Of a DNA stretch of 64,000 bases, positions 34,687-43,078 are shown piece after piece. The notes under the pieces are model-generated. The model saw only the letters and a program-made list of their open reading frames with translations, was not told where the DNA came from and searched no databases. This DNA is from an uncultured Akkermansia sp. GTDB taxonomy: Bacteria; Verrucomicrobiota; Verrucomicrobiia; Verrucomicrobiales; Akkermansiaceae. The stretch spans positions 1 through 64,000 of the forward strand of contig CAJKMG010000009.1 in assembly GCA_905200945.1 (NCBI GenBank), in the 5' to 3' direction. Numbering within the stretch: the first letter of the stretch is position 1; the number at the start of each line of letters is the position of its first letter. The position numbers were made by a program, and so were the translations under genes.

Positions 34687-34929
34687 TCAGGCCTTGGGGG
34701 CTTCTCCCTTTTTGGGGCAGTCACAGGGCTTTTCTCCTTTGCTGCAAGGCTGGCCGCACTTTTCTGGGCATTTGCCTTCCTTGGCGCATTTCCTGGGGCA
34801 CTTTTTGTCTTTCTTGCAGCACTTTTGGGCAGCGGGGGCGGGAGACTCCGCCGGAGCGGCGGCTTCCTGAGCGTAACCGTTGACACTGAAAGCGAAAGCA
34901 AAGGCTGCTACAGCGAGGATCTTTTTCAT
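34687..34929 (-). CDS. Secreted Cys/Lys-rich mini-protein
   Basis: The 80-residue product has a clear signal peptide (MKKILAVAAFAFAFSVNGYA) followed by an Ala/Pro linker and a 45-residue segment with 10 cysteines and many lysines, in pairs such as CCKKDKKCPRKC, KCPEKCGQPC and CDCPKKG. No known family is recognised. The pattern suggests a periplasmic metal-binding or disulfide-stabilised peptide. The gene is monocistronic with its own terminator. Small cysteine-rich proteins of similar look (DUF-type) are seen in other Verrucomicrobia and Planctomycetes, from general knowledge. Confidence 0.7.
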   Translation of the reverse strand: MKKILAVAAFAFAFSVNGYAQEAAAPAESPAPAAQKCCKKDKKCPRKCAKEGKCPEKCGQPCSKGEKPCDCPKKGEAPKA

Positions 34930-35166
34930 ATAATGATATGTGAGGTTGTGTGGTGTTGGTAATGCAGCGGCAGAGGAGCTGCCGTTCTATGACTGATAGA
35001 GCGGCAGGAGGTAATATTTGTTCAAAAAAATGTGCAGAGAGGATGTTTTTTAGGCAGGGCTTTTGATGAGGGCCCGCTTTTTGACGCCGGGGTAAGTTTG
35101 ACAGTCCGGCGGCATGTACGGAGCGCTGGCTTGCATGGGGCGCTTTCTTGAGGCACGGTAGGGAGC

Positions 35167-37689
35167 ATGAGTTCAGCCAAGGAACCTGTGACGCGCCGTT
35201 TTGGAAATGGTTTGACGGTTTTGATCAAGGAGGACAAGTCTCATCCCGTAGTGTCCCTCCAGTACTGGGTTGGCACCGGGTCCATGAATGAGGGGCACTG
35301 GCAGGGGAGCGGACTTTCCCATTTGCTGGAGCATCTGGTGTTTAAGGGAACGGCGCATTTCTCCGGGCAGGAGCTGGCCCGCAAGGTGCAGGAACGCGGC
35401 GGCCACTGGAATGCGTACACCAGCGTAAACCGCACTGTGTATTATATAGACGGCCCTGCGGAGTCCTGGCAGATTTTCCTGAATCTTCTGACGGAGCTTG
35501 TATTTTTCCCCACATTCCCGGAAGACGAGATGGAGCGGGAGAAGGAGGTGGTGCGCCGGGAGATGGCCATGTATGCGGATGATCCCGATTCCGTGGCCTA
35601 CCAGCTTCTGATGCAGACGCTGTATCTCAAGCATCCCCGCCGCTGGCCCGTGCTGGGTGAGCGCGCCGCCTTTGACTGCCTGACGCGGCAGGACGTGCTG
35701 GATTATCATGCCAGCCGCTATGTTCCGAATAACGTGGTTCTTTCCATTGCGGGAGACGTGGATGCCGCGGAGATTCTTTCCCATCTGGAATTGCTGGTAG
35801 AAGACTTGAAATCCCGTCCCCTGAACCGGGAGCCCATTCCCCATGAGCCTCACCAGTTCGGTTCCCGCAGGGTGCGGAAGGAGTTTGCCGTGCCTTACTC
35901 CAAGCTGCACCTTGCCTGGCGCCTGCCCTGTTCCGCCCATCCGGATACGCCGGCCCTTTCCGCGCTGTCCAGCATTCTGGGAGGCGGGCGTTCCGCGCGT
36001 TTTTATGAAAAATTCCATGACCGCCTGGGCCTGGTGTACGGCATTGAAGTGCATTCCAACCAGTCTGAGACGGATGAGGGGGCGTTTACCATCAGCATGG
36101 ACGTGGACCGCGCCCAGCGCGACAAAGTGCGGGACCTGGTGCTTCAGGAGCTTCGCAATCTGGCGGAAGAGGATTTTACGGAGGACTTGAAGAGAGTTTG
36201 CAAACAGACCCGGGTCAGTCGCCTGCGCCGCAGGAGTTCCGCTTCCGGGATGGCCTCGGAAATGGGAGCGGACTGGTTCGGCGCGCGCAATTTGAACCTG
36301 TCTTCCGAATGGCAGGAGGCTATTGAACGGGTGACTACGGAAGATTTGCACCGCGTTTGTTCCACCTGGCTGTCTTCCCCGAATGTGACGGAAGTCAGCC
36401 TGGACCCCTCCGGCAGCAACTCCGGGGAAGAAGAAGGGGCAGCCTCCGCTGCGGGAACGTCCCTGAGCGAGCATGTTCTTGGCAACGGCATGAAGGTGGT
36501 GATCCGTGAAGACCATCGCCTGCCGCTGGCTTATGCCTGCATGGCGTTCAAAGCCGGATGCCGTGCGGAAAATGAGCATGACGCCGGCGTGACGGACCTG
36601 ATGGCCGAGTGCCTGCTGAAAGGAACCTCCACCCGTTCCGCAGCGGATATAGCCCGTTTTCTGGAGGACATAGGGGGAGCCGTCAACACATCCGCCGGAA
36701 ACAATTCCCTGAGCGTGGGGTGTCAGGTCCTGGCGGAAGACCTGGACGCCGGGCTGGAGCTGATGGCGGACGTAGTCATGAATCCATCTTTCCCGGAAGA
36801 CGCCTTTCTGAAGGAACAGGAGTCTTTTGTGGCGGATGCGGAGGAGGATATGGAAGACCCTCTTTCCGTGGCGTTCCGGCAGGAGCGGAAGGTGGCTTAC
36901 GGACATGTTTCCTATGGAAATTCCCCTTCCGGCACGCCGGAAAGCCTGTCTTCATTGACGGTTCAGGATATCAAAAGACAATATGAACGCATTATCTGCG
37001 CCTCCAATGCCGTGATTTGCATTTCCGGGGATGTCAGGAAGGAGGAGGTCCTGCCTCTTCTGGAAAAACATTTGGGAAGCATGAGGACGGGGACGCCTCC
37101 GGCCCTGACTCCCACTCCAGCGCTGCGGACCGGCCGGGAAGTGGCCGTTCTGGACAAACAGCAGGCCGTGCTGGTAGTGGGGGTGCCGGGCGTGGATGTG
37201 GCTTCCCCGGAGATGGCCCAGGCTCTGCTGTTCCAGTCCTGGTGCAGTGATATGGCCGGTCCCGTTTTCACCAGTATCCGGGAGGAGGCCGGACTGGCCT
37301 ATTATGCCAGTTCTTCCCTGTTCATCGGCATGGATGCCGGAGGCATCTGCTTCTATCTGGGAACCTCCCCGGCACAATTGGAGGAAGCCGGGCGGAGGCT
37401 GGAGAAAACCCTGGAGATGATTTATGAACAGGGTATGACGGAAGATGAGCTGGAACGCACCAGGGCTGCCGCCCTGTCTTCCCGTCTGCTGGCCATGCAG
37501 TCCAATGGGACTTTGTGCCAGATGCTGGCGCTGGATATCCTGTTCGGTCTGCCTCTGGAAGCGTTTGAACAGCAAACGAACGCTATCAGGAATATGGATC
37601 TGGCACGGATGAACGCCTTTATCAGGAAGGTGCTGGACCCCGCCCAGCCGCGTTCCTGGTCCGTTGTGCGCCCGCCTGCCGGGGAATGA
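35167..37689 (+). CDS. Two-domain M16 family metallopeptidase
   Basis: The 840-residue protein contains two M16 units. The first has the inverted zinc motif HLLEH in GLSHLLEHLVFKGTAHFSG and the distal Glu in EKEVVRREMAMYADDP, plus the substrate loop VNRTVYYIDG. The second (from about residue 430, NGMKVVIREDHRLPLAYACM) has lost HXXEH (GVTDLMAECLLKGT) and should be the non-catalytic partner, as in PqqL/processing-peptidase-type arrangements. No signal peptide is seen. Substrates are unknown. It is preceded by about 230 bases without a gene. Confidence 0.9.
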   Translation: MSSAKEPVTRRFGNGLTVLIKEDKSHPVVSLQYWVGTGSMNEGHWQGSGLSHLLEHLVFKGTAHFSGQELARKVQERGGHWNAYTSVNRTVYYIDGPAESWQIFLNLLTELVFFPTFPEDEMEREKEVVRREMAMYADDPDSVAYQLLMQTLYLKHPRRWPVLGERAAFDCLTRQDVLDYHASRYVPNNVVLSIAGDVDAAEILSHLELLVEDLKSRPLNREPIPHEPHQFGSRRVRKEFAVPYSKLHLAWRLPCSAHPDTPALSALSSILGGGRSARFYEKFHDRLGLVYGIEVHSNQSETDEGAFTISMDVDRAQRDKVRDLVLQELRNLAEEDFTEDLKRVCKQTRVSRLRRRSSASGMASEMGADWFGARNLNLSSEWQEAIERVTTEDLHRVCSTWLSSPNVTEVSLDPSGSNSGEEEGAASAAGTSLSEHVLGNGMKVVIREDHRLPLAYACMAFKAGCRAENEHDAGVTDLMAECLLKGTSTRSAADIARFLEDIGGAVNTSAGNNSLSVGCQVLAEDLDAGLELMADVVMNPSFPEDAFLKEQESFVADAEEDMEDPLSVAFRQERKVAYGHVSYGNSPSGTPESLSSLTVQDIKRQYERIICASNAVICISGDVRKEEVLPLLEKHLGSMRTGTPPALTPTPALRTGREVAVLDKQQAVLVVGVPGVDVASPEMAQALLFQSWCSDMAGPVFTSIREEAGLAYYASSSLFIGMDAGGICFYLGTSPAQLEEAGRRLEKTLEMIYEQGMTEDELERTRAAALSSRLLAMQSNGTLCQMLALDILFGLPLEAFEQQTNAIRNMDLARMNAFIRKVLDPAQPRSWSVVRPPAGE

Positions 37690-37930
37690 TTACACGGAAA
37701 ATCATTCCCTTTTTCCCGGGCAAGGGAAAAAGCAAGAAACGGGATGATGAAATAAAGCAAATGATGGCATATGCCCGAGAACATGATTTCCCCGGAAAAA
37801 TTCCGTTCCGGAACGGTGCCGACCGCTTTTTTAGCAAAAGAAAATATTTTTGCGTCACATCATCTGAATACCGGGGGACGTGGAGGAATCGTGATGTTTA
37901 TTTCAGTAATGGTGCGCTATAGTGATAGCC
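37690..37930. other. Intergenic region with hairpin and 14-bp palindrome
   Basis: Between the peptidase and the HD gene there is a long imperfect hairpin (CTTTTTCCC at 37709-37717 with GGGAAAAAG at 37724-37732, extended by ATCAT/ATGAT arms to 37701 and 37748) and a perfect 14-bp palindrome CCGTTCCGGAACGG at 37803-37816. The hairpin follows the peptidase stop and may terminate it, though no U run follows on the + strand. The meaning of the palindrome is unknown. Confidence 0.45.
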
Positions 37931-38557
37931 ATGACAGAGATGGAGCCGGACAGAAAAACTGCGGAACAGGCAATCAGGGAAGCATATGAATCCAACCCGG
38001 GAAGCTGGGCGGAACATTCCCGCTATGTAGCGCAGGCCTGTGAAAATATAGCGACACATTGTAAAGGGCTGTCCGGTGAAAAAGCTTATGTCCTGGGGTT
38101 ATTGCATGATATTGGACGATATGCCGGAGTAAGTTCCGAAAAGCATTTAATAGACGGGTACCGCTATTGTTCGGCAAGAGGCTGGAACAAGGCTGCGCAG
38201 ATTTGTATTTCCCATGCGTTTATGATACAGGATATCAATACTTCTATCGGTACGTTTGACGTGAGTGAAGAGGATTTCCTGTTCATGAAAAATTTTGTGG
38301 CGAACGCAGTCTATGACGACTATGACCTCCTGGTTCAGTTATGTGATTCTTTGGCCTTGCCTACAGGCTTCTGCCTTTTGGAAAAACGGTTTGTGGATGT
38401 AACAATCCGGTATGGGGCGCATCCGTTTACAGTGGACCGGTGGAAAAAAATTCTGCAAATCAAGGCGTTCTTTGAAGAGAAAGCAGGCTGTTCCATTTAT
38501 GATCTGCTGCCGGGCGTCGTTGAAAACAGTCTCCGTCAGGAGGGGGCTTATGCGTGA
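37931..38557 (+). CDS. HD-domain phosphohydrolase-like protein
   Basis: The 208-residue protein has the HD signature: HSRYVAQACENIA followed by VLGLLHDIGRYAG and, further on, ICISHAFMIQDI, the metal-ligand histidines of a stand-alone HD domain. Such proteins hydrolyse phosphate esters of nucleotides, but the substrate cannot be read here. The ATG at 37931 was chosen over a GTG at 37922. Hand-counted lines in the gene are near 40% GC, against about 60% in most flanking genes, which suggests recent acquisition. Confidence 0.75.
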   Translation: MTEMEPDRKTAEQAIREAYESNPGSWAEHSRYVAQACENIATHCKGLSGEKAYVLGLLHDIGRYAGVSSEKHLIDGYRYCSARGWNKAAQICISHAFMIQDINTSIGTFDVSEEDFLFMKNFVANAVYDDYDLLVQLCDSLALPTGFCLLEKRFVDVTIRYGAHPFTVDRWKKILQIKAFFEEKAGCSIYDLLPGVVENSLRQEGAYA

Positions 38558-38602
38558 TGATGCGGAAGATTTTTTAGAAACGGCAAATTCGGGGAGCTAA
38601 GG

Positions 38603-39017
38603 AGAATCGCCCTGCCGAGGGAATTGGCAGGGGAAAAGTGAAATTTTTCAGGAATCCCCGGGAGGATAGGAGATAACGTGATGATAGATAATCCTTTTCA
38701 TTTCGATTACGAAAAGAATATCTTTTTAGGGGGCGGCGTGATCATCAATATGAACCGTACTTTGGTGGATAATGCGCCTATTCGCGTAGGCAACCAAGGT
38801 ACTGATGGCATATCCAATGTTCATTGGTGCGAATTCGCATCCAGTCGTGCCACAGAAGCACCCTGTGGACGGGGTGGAAAGAAGGTAAGGGAAACATTTT
38901 CCCGTACCTGCTCACCGTCATGTATGGATAAGTGGCGGCAGCATTCTACTGCCGGGCGTAACAACAGGAAAAGGCTGCGTCACCGCGAATCATGTGGATA
39001 GGTGGCGGAACCGATGA
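38603..39017 (+). pseudogene. Broken maltose/galactoside O-acetyltransferase gene
   Basis: Translated pieces match the left-handed beta-helix acetyltransferase family (Maa/LacA/NodL). The first piece is GDNVMIDNPFHFDYEKNIFL then LVDNAPIRVGN, at about 38651-38797. The match then moves to another frame near 38798 (a +1 shift): HPVDGVERR, then an in-frame TAA at 38886-38888, then VWISGGSILLPGVTTGKGC up to about 39000. A further in-frame TGA lies at 38639-38641, ahead of the conserved part. The N-terminal Mac domain is not recognisable. The lesions show it is no longer functional unless the sequence has errors. Low GC like its neighbour. Confidence 0.75.
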
Positions 39018-39397
39018 ATAACTGTTTTTTCACGTATTTCCTGAGGGGACGTATTTCCGGCTGGTATTTTATGTTCAGAAAAATTCCCCATGGTTCCGGA
39101 TGTCCGGTGAACCGTTTCATGAAAGATGCGTAACGGCGTTTACAGGCATGAACGACTCCCGTGAGGATTGGCCGAATAGCGGCATGGGAGACCGCTTTCT
39201 GAAGAAAGAAAGGGCTATATGGGCCTCTCTGCAATTCTGCTTCTGAAGAGGCTGGGGAATTGGAAAAAAGAGCGGTGATTCTTTCCGTTCCTGATTTCCG
39301 CCGGCCCCTGCCTCTCTCCCCGGCGCGCTTTTGCGCTTTTGTGGAGAAGCGGCCCGTATCAAAAGGCACGCCAGGGAAGAACAGGGCGGTTGTGTTT
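39018..39397. other. Intergenic region, no gene recognised
   Basis: About 380 bases between the acetyltransferase remnant and the bactofilin gene. Open frames of 60-130 codons exist on both strands but none has a recognisable family, good start or typical composition. Some pieces could be further gene debris from the same low-GC patch. Confidence 0.45.
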
Positions 39398-39718
39398 TTA
39401 GCCGATTTCCGTGCGGCCCAGCAGGTGGGCGCCTTCCTCCATGGCGAGGCTGCGCGTTTTCATGTCTCCGACGACGCGGGCCTGCTGCTTGAGTTCGCAG
39501 CGGTCAGAGGTGACCTTGCCTTCCACGTTGCCGTAGATGCGGACGTCTCCGGCAGTAATGTCACCCTTGATTTGGGCGGTTTCCCCGATGGTGACTTTTC
39601 CCTTGTCGGAGATGATTTCACCCTCGATCTTGCCGTCGATGTGCATGTCATTCTGGAAACGGATGGTTCCCTTGATCTCGATGCCGGAGGCGAGGAAGTT
39701 GGTTACGTTGTCTGTCAT
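39398..39718 (-). CDS. Bactofilin
   Basis: This 106-residue cytoskeletal protein has the bactofilin core of short beta-helix repeats rich in Gly, Ile and Val: IEIKGTIRFQNDMHIDGKIE, GEIISDKGKVTIGETAQIKG, DITAGDVRIYGNVEGKVTSD, RVVGDMKTRSLAMEEGAHLL. Bactofilins polymerise into filaments that place cell-wall or other enzymes. The start was set at the ATG at 39718; a TTG at 39727 is also in frame. It lies 36 bases after frr and probably belongs to the pyrH-frr operon. Confidence 0.92.
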   Translation of the reverse strand: MTDNVTNFLASGIEIKGTIRFQNDMHIDGKIEGEIISDKGKVTIGETAQIKGDITAGDVRIYGNVEGKVTSDRCELKQQARVVGDMKTRSLAMEEGAHLLGRTEIG

Positions 39719-39754
39719 TGTCGTCAAATGGTTGGGGATGGGGGTGTTTCTGGT

Positions 39755-40321
39755 TTAAATGGTCATGATATCCTTTTCCTTGACGGCCACCAGCTCGTCA
39801 ATTTCCTTCACGTATTTGTCCGTCAGCTTCTGGATCTGCGTTTCCAGGTCGCGCTGGCCGTCTTCCGTGACAATGTTTTCCGCCTTGAGCTTTTTGGCGG
39901 AATCCATGGCGGCCTTCCGGGCGCCGCGCACGCGCACGCGGGCTTCTTCCGCCTGGGATTTGACAAGCTTCACAAGGTCTTTGCGGCGTTCTTCCGTGAG
40001 GGCGGGAATGGGCAGGCGGATGGAACGGCCTTCCACCAGGGGATTGAGGTTCAGCTTGCTTTCATTGATGGCGCGGCCGATGTCGTGAACGGTGCTAGGG
40101 TCAAAGGGCTGGATGAGGATGAGACGGGGTTCCGGCGTGCTGATGACGGCCAGGCCCTTCAGTTTCATGACGGAGCCGTAGCTGGAGACATGCACGTCCA
40201 GGTTTTCCACGAGGCCGGGGGAGGCTTTGCCCGTGCGTACGCCGGAGAATTCCTGTTTGGCGAAGTCCACGGCCTTGAGCATGGATTCCTCCGTTTCCAA
40301 TAATAATGTTTCTGCGTCCAT
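39755..40321 (-). CDS. frr: Ribosome recycling factor
   Basis: The 188-residue protein splits post-termination ribosomes together with EF-G. It has the RRF pattern: a long N-terminal helix (SMLKAVDFAKQEFSGVRTGK), VHVSSYGSVMKLKGLAVIST, LILIQPFDPSTVHDIGRAIN and a C-terminal helix (LTDKYVKEIDELVAVKEKDI). It lies 51 bases after pyrH, the usual arrangement. Identity is secure. Confidence 0.96.
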   Translation of the reverse strand: MDAETLLLETEESMLKAVDFAKQEFSGVRTGKASPGLVENLDVHVSSYGSVMKLKGLAVISTPEPRLILIQPFDPSTVHDIGRAINESKLNLNPLVEGRSIRLPIPALTEERRKDLVKLVKSQAEEARVRVRGARKAAMDSAKKLKAENIVTEDGQRDLETQIQKLTDKYVKEIDELVAVKEKDIMTI

Positions 40322-40372
40322 GATGATGGTGGGTGCTAAGTGTTTTTGGCGGGTTGAAAAGGAATGCGGGGT

Positions 40373-41098
40373 TCAGCTGATGGTGGTGCCGATCGGTTCC
40401 CCGAGAAGGGCGCGCGTGATGTTGCCCGGAGTATGCATGTCGAATACGATGATGGGCTTCTTGTTGTCCATGCACAGGGTGAAGGCCGTGGAGTCCATCA
40501 CTTTGAGCTGGCGTTCCAGGCATTCCTGATAGGAGATGGTGTCGAATCGCTTGGCTCCGGAGACTTTTTTGGGGTCCGCATCATACACCCCGTCCACGGA
40601 GGTAGCCTTCATGACCACTTCCGCATTGATTTCGCTGGCGCGCAGGGCAGCCGTGGTGTCCGTGGAAAAGAACGGGTTGCCGGTGCCGGCGGCGAAGATG
40701 ACGATTTTATTGTTGTCCAGATACGAGCGGGCCTTCAGGCGGATGAAGGATTCCGCGACATTTTTCATTTCAATGGCGGACTGCACCACGCAGGGGACTC
40801 CCGCGCGTTCCAGCGCGCTTTGAAGGGCCAGGGCGTTCATCACGGTGGCGAGCATGCCCACGTAATCCGCCGTGGCGCGGTCCATACCGCGCACGCTGGC
40901 TTTCGCCCCGCGCCAGAAATTGCCGCCGCCCACGACCAGGCCTATTTGGACGCCGGCGCGGTGCGCCTGGGCGATTTCTTCAGCAATGCGGGCGACGATT
41001 TCCGGGGAAATGTTGTCCATGCTGCCGGGGCTGCGCAAGGCTTCCCCACTGAGTTTCAGGAGGATTCTTCGATAGGCGGGTGCGGATGTGTCAGACAT
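40373..41098 (-). CDS. pyrH: UMP kinase
   Basis: The 241-residue amino-acid-kinase-fold enzyme phosphorylates UMP to UDP. Motifs are RILLKLSGEAL, GLVVGGGNFWRG, GMDRATADYVGMLATVMNAL, IFAAGTGNPFFSTDTTAALR and VYDADPKK. It is the first gene of a pyrH-frr-bactofilin run. No Tsf or RpsB gene precedes it, unlike the common rpsB-tsf-pyrH-frr order. Confidence 0.96.
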   Translation of the reverse strand: MSDTSAPAYRRILLKLSGEALRSPGSMDNISPEIVARIAEEIAQAHRAGVQIGLVVGGGNFWRGAKASVRGMDRATADYVGMLATVMNALALQSALERAGVPCVVQSAIEMKNVAESFIRLKARSYLDNNKIVIFAAGTGNPFFSTDTTAALRASEINAEVVMKATSVDGVYDADPKKVSGAKRFDTISYQECLERQLKVMDSTAFTLCMDNKKPIIVFDMHTPGNITRALLGEPIGTTIS

Positions 41099-41164
41099 AG
41101 ATGCGGATTTTACGCGGACAAGATTGAAATTTCACGGGGCAAAAAGAAAGCAAAAAGAGATTCT

Positions 41165-42067
41165 TTATTGATTTTTCTCCGGAGGTCCGGAGATTTCCAC
41201 CTTGATGGGGCTTCTGCTCTCCAGGCTGCGGGTGGGGAAGGGGAAGGAAATGCCTTCTTCCTCAAAGCGGCATTTGATGTCATGGGCGAGCGTTTTCTGG
41301 CAGTCCAGGAAATTGTCTTTCTGGCACCAGGCCCCTACGGTAAAGCCCAGGGAAGAGTCCTGAAACCCTGAAAACGAGATGAGGGGCGCGGGGGCGTCCA
41401 GGCAGAATTTGTTTTGTTTGACCACTTCCCGGAGGACGTTTACGACATGCTCAATGTCGCAGTTATAGTCCACGCCCAGGCTCAGGTCGCACCGGCGCGT
41501 GGAAAAACGGGTAATATTGCTGACCGGGTTTTTGATGATTATTTCATTGGGGATGCGCACCATGGTATTGTTCGGCAGCCGGAGCTGGACGGACATCAGG
41601 TTGATAGAGTCCACGTTTCCGGTGATTCCATTCACTTCAATCATATCCCCCAGGTTGATCTGCTTTTCCCCTACCAGGAAGAGGCCGCTGATGATGTTGG
41701 AAAGGGAGGTCTGGGAGGCGAAGCCTACGGCTACGCCGATGATGCTGGCCGCGCCCAGCAGGGTCAGGATATCGAACCCCATCAGGGCAAAGGCTTCCAC
41801 GCCTATAATAATGTAGCCGACGTTTTTGACGATTTTTACCGTCAGGCGGGAGGCCTGGGGCGACATTTTCAATACAGTGATTTTCCGGAGCACCTGGCAG
41901 AACAGTTTCAGGAGTATCCAGCTGAACACCAGCCAAACCGCCACATGCAGAATTTTAACTCCCACGGACTGCACCATTTCCAGTTTGAGCCAGTCCGGCA
42001 TGTTCAGGAAGTCCATGGTTTTTGTCCAGATGTCTTCCCTGGAGGATGCGTCTGCCATGAGATTCAT
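41165..42067 (-). CDS. MscS family mechanosensitive ion channel
   Basis: The 300-residue protein has about three membrane segments (ILHVAVWLVFSWILLKLF, YIIIGVEAFALMGFDILTLL, ASIIGVAVGFASQTSLSNII) with the pore-lining glycine/alanine pattern of TM3, followed by the beta domain (NLGDMIEVNGITGNVDSINL) and a mixed C-terminus. It should open under osmotic downshock. The start is at 42067; an alternative ATG lies at 42058. It precedes pyrH by 66 bases on the same strand. Confidence 0.92.
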   Translation of the reverse strand: MNLMADASSREDIWTKTMDFLNMPDWLKLEMVQSVGVKILHVAVWLVFSWILLKLFCQVLRKITVLKMSPQASRLTVKIVKNVGYIIIGVEAFALMGFDILTLLGAASIIGVAVGFASQTSLSNIISGLFLVGEKQINLGDMIEVNGITGNVDSINLMSVQLRLPNNTMVRIPNEIIIKNPVSNITRFSTRRCDLSLGVDYNCDIEHVVNVLREVVKQNKFCLDAPAPLISFSGFQDSSLGFTVGAWCQKDNFLDCQKTLAHDIKCRFEEEGISFPFPTRSLESRSPIKVEISGPPEKNQ

Positions 42068-42262
42068 ATGAAGGATGTAGCAAACGCTACTGCCCGGCTC
42101 AAGGGGCGCGCGCGTATTCCCCCCGGTTTATGACAGTTCCTCCGGCAGCGGAGAGGACAGGACTTTCAGGCGCTGCGGACGCAGCATTTATCCCGCAGGA
42201 AAGGGGGGGCGGATGCATGGCCGGATATGGCATCTGGTTGGGAAACAGGAAAAAGCGGGGAT

Positions 42263-42298
42263 GAAAAAAGGCCGTTCCCCGGAGAGGGGAGCGGCCTT
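42263..42298 (-). terminator. Rho-independent terminator after the peroxiredoxin gene
   Basis: AAGGCCGTTCCCC at 42268-42280 pairs with GGGGAGCGGCCTT at 42286-42298 (13 pairs, one G-U) around a GGAGA loop. On the - strand a run of six T follows the stem. It lies about 22 bases after the peroxiredoxin stop, so it ends that transcript. Confidence 0.88.
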
Positions 42299-42319
42299 GA
42301 AATATTGCCGGAGGGCTGC

Positions 42320-42943
42320 TTACTTGCTGAGGTAGGAGGCCACGCCTTCGTGGGACGGGGTCATGGCCGCATCTCCCTTGTGCCAGCCGAGGGGGCAGAC
42401 TTCCCCGTACAGTTCGAAGTGCTGGAGGGCGTCAACCACGCGGATGGCTTCATCAATGGAGCGACCCAGCGGGAAGTCGTTGATGAGCTGGTGGCGGACG
42501 ATGCCGTCCTTGTCAATCAGGAAGAGGCCGCGGTAGGCGATCAGCTCCCCATTGACTTCCACATTGCCGTCTTCGTCAATTTCCTCATCTCCGGCCAGCA
42601 CGCCGTAGTCGGCGGAAATGGTCTTGTTGATGTCGGAGACGATGGGGTAGGTCACGCCCTGAATGCCTCCCTGGCTGCGGGGGGTGTTGACCCAGGCCCA
42701 GTGGGAGAATTCGCTGTCCGTGGAGCAGCCGACGACGGCTACGTCACGCTTGTCGAATTCGCCCAAGGCTTCCTGGAAGCCGATCAGCTCGGTAGGGCAC
42801 ACGAAGGTAAAATCCTTCGGGTAGAAGAACAGGATTACGTACTTTTTGCCCTTAAACTGGTCAAGGCTGAAATCCGGTACGATGGTACCGTTTACAACTG
42901 CGTTTGCACTAAAATGAGGTGCCGGTTTTCCTATGAGAAGCAT
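42320..42943 (-). CDS. 2-Cys peroxiredoxin (AhpC/TSA)
   Basis: The 207-residue enzyme reduces hydrogen peroxide and organic hydroperoxides. The peroxidatic cysteine is Cys49 in YPKDFTFVCPTE; the resolving cysteine lies in GEVCPLGWHKG. Other features are GCSTDSEFSHWAW, IVSDINKTISADYGVL and RGLFLIDKDGIVRHQ. No AhpF reductase gene is adjacent, so electrons must come from a thioredoxin system elsewhere. It has its own terminator and a divergent promoter shared with the NSS transporter gene. Confidence 0.95.
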   Translation of the reverse strand: MLLIGKPAPHFSANAVVNGTIVPDFSLDQFKGKKYVILFFYPKDFTFVCPTELIGFQEALGEFDKRDVAVVGCSTDSEFSHWAWVNTPRSQGGIQGVTYPIVSDINKTISADYGVLAGDEEIDEDGNVEVNGELIAYRGLFLIDKDGIVRHQLINDFPLGRSIDEAIRVVDALQHFELYGEVCPLGWHKGDAAMTPSHEGVASYLSK

Positions 42944-43078
42944 GGTCGTTTTTTTGGTTTGGTTCTAAAAGAATGATTCCAAAAAACGGACGAAAGTCAA
43001 GAGGCAATGATACCGCATTCGTTCCAAAAGAGCCTGTTTTCTCTTGAAAATGAAGCTTTTTTTGTCAGTATTCCTTCC

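Noticed and set aside
38980..39369. Small gene on the - strand in the 39 kb intergenic region
   Set aside because: No family, no good start and biased composition; part of it is antisense to the acetyltransferase remnant.
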